Shown in pieces: positions 6,060-6,851 of a DNA stretch of 6,851 nt. The DNA lies in contig JALOLX010000068.1 in the NCBI GenBank assembly GCA_025455765.1, positions 1-6,851 of the forward strand, written 5' to 3'. The notes beneath the pieces were generated by a model. The model made no database searches and was not told the origin of the DNA. It saw only the letters and a program-made list of their open reading frames with translations. The position numbers and the translations under genes were made by a program. Source of the stretch: Flavobacteriales bacterium (GTDB taxonomy: Bacteria; Bacteroidota; Bacteroidia; Flavobacteriales_F; PHOS-HE28). Positions within the stretch are counted from its first letter, which is position 1; each line of letters opens with the position of its first letter.

Positions 6060-6091
6060 TTTGTGGAAGTGCACTTTTCCTTCCATCTTTA
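6060..6091 (+). promoter_or_regulatory. Candidate comEC promoter (-33 and -7 boxes)
   Basis: TTTG (6060-6063) is followed after 20 nt by CATCTTTA (6084-6091). This spacing fits the Bacteroidota -33/-7 architecture. The -7 box keeps the A and TTT of TAnnTTTG but differs at the first and last bases. It lies in the 142-nt gap between the rlmI-like gene and comEC, and would give a leader of about 55-60 nt, unlike the very short leaders predicted for the other genes here. Confidence 0.33.
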
Positions 6092-6152
6092 CGCTGTTCC
6101 GAATTCCGTATGAGCGATCGGAACATAGCGCGTGCAAGCGGAGAACGAGCGG

Positions 6153-6851
6153 ATGCGAGGACCGTGGGAGGAGCTGCGCAAGGCGCCGTTCCTGCGTGTA
6201 GGCGTGGCCTTCATGGTCGGTGTATGGCTGGGGCGCATTGCACACGCTGATATCGGTGTAATGTCGCTTGTGTGGGCACTTTCCACAGTGCTTGCCTTGG
6301 CCTCCTTATGGGCATGGGGACGCCGTCAGGGGGCGCTTTCGGTGCTCCGTCGGTACCGCATGGGGCTCTTGATCTGCTGGGCCCTGAGCAGCGGCATGTT
6401 GCGCATGGCCATGGAACGGCCCGAAGCAGACCCGGTCCATTTTCTACATGACCAGAGCCCTTCGGGAACATGGTTGGTAATGGTGGATCACCTGAACGGC
6501 GCGTCCGAAAAGGTGATGCGTGCGGATGCATCCGTACGTGCGCGCCAGCTGGACAGTACGTGGGTTCCACGCAACGGGAAGGTCATGTTGACCCTGATGA
6601 TCGAAGCGCCTGACCGGAGGCTGCGACCGGGTGATCTGGTGGCGGTTCACGGCACCTTGGAGCCGGTCGATCGTGTGGCTGATCCGGGGGGCTTTGATCG
6701 TGTGGGCTGGGCCGCTTCGAAAGGCATCCACCATGAGTTGTTCGTGGGCCCCGAAGCGTGGCTTCTGGTCGATCACGATCATCGGTGGACGGACCTGTTC
6801 GCCGAAGCGCGCGACCGGGTGGGGACGTGGCTCCTGAGCAGCGGCCTCACC
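6153..6851 (+). CDS. comEC: ComEC/Rec2 competence protein, N-terminal part (runs off the window)
   Basis: An open frame of 233 codons continues past the right edge. ComEC forms the inner-membrane channel that brings single-stranded DNA into the cytoplasm during natural transformation. The product begins MRGPWEELRKAPFLRVGVAF, the usual Bacteroidota opening, with hydrophobic segments at about 13-29, 35-56 and 69-87. An extracytoplasmic OB-like region (DUF4131 type, about 105-200) follows, containing RLRPGDLVAVHGTL (156-169) and DPGGFDRVGWAASKGIHHEL (177-196), the family's PGD and NPGxFD...GI signatures. The competence membrane domain and any C-terminal metallo-beta-lactamase-like domain lie outside, so integrity cannot be judged. 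An in-frame TAG at 6126-6128 limits the start to GTG 6132 or ATG 6153. ATG is preferred because GGAG (6140-6143) sits 9 nt before it. This is the only gene here with a passable Shine-Dalgarno. Confidence 0.85.
   Translation, partial: MRGPWEELRKAPFLRVGVAFMVGVWLGRIAHADIGVMSLVWALSTVLALASLWAWGRRQGALSVLRRYRMGLLICWALSSGMLRMAMERPEADPVHFLHDQSPSGTWLVMVDHLNGASEKVMRADASVRARQLDSTWVPRNGKVMLTLMIEAPDRRLRPGDLVAVHGTLEPVDRVADPGGFDRVGWAASKGIHHELFVGPEAWLLVDHDHRWTDLFAEARDRVGTWLLSSGLT

Noticed and set aside
6038..6250. A 70-codon open frame on the + strand after the rlmI-like gene
   Set aside because: It has no recognisable motif and overlaps the start of comEC in another frame, where the comEC frame is strongly supported.

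Overview
The window looks like ordinary chromosomal DNA from a G+C-rich member of the Bacteroidota, most likely a Flavobacteriales-type lineage. I base this on the gene set and order (surE tail, small membrane protein, lpxB), on weak or absent Shine-Dalgarno sites, and on promoter -7 boxes of the Bacteroidota type (TAnnTTTG and close variants) just upstream of several start codons. The taxonomy is an inference, since I could run no search. I see no mobile element, CRISPR array, tRNA or rRNA.

Layout, left to right: (1) the last 33 codons of surE (+). (2) A 101-aa three-helix membrane protein (+) that overlaps surE by 14 nt. (3) lpxB (+), lipid A disaccharide synthase, starting 3 nt later. These three look like one translationally coupled run. 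(4) A secreted SpoIID/LytB-domain protein (+), which has its own perfect -7 box. (5) A ThrE-type threonine/serine exporter (-), convergent with the SpoIID gene. The two stop codons sit in the two arms of one small perfect hairpin. (6) A MarC/SnatA-family membrane protein (+), divergent from thrE across a 59-bp promoter region. (7) An RlmI-type 23S rRNA m5C methyltransferase (+). (8) The first 233 codons of comEC (+), the DNA-uptake channel, running off the right edge.

Together the genes cover outer-membrane and cell-wall biogenesis (surE context, lpxB, spoIID), a possible small-amino-acid export pair (thrE and marC), rRNA modification, and natural transformation. All are known families. I found no convincing undescribed multi-gene system.

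The items most worth a second look are: an in-frame, palindrome-containing insertion of about 21 codons near the start of lpxB, with codon use unlike its surroundings; the repeated placement of -7 boxes 4 to 11 nt before start codons, which predicts leaderless or nearly leaderless mRNAs; and the divergent pairing of two putative amino-acid exporters.
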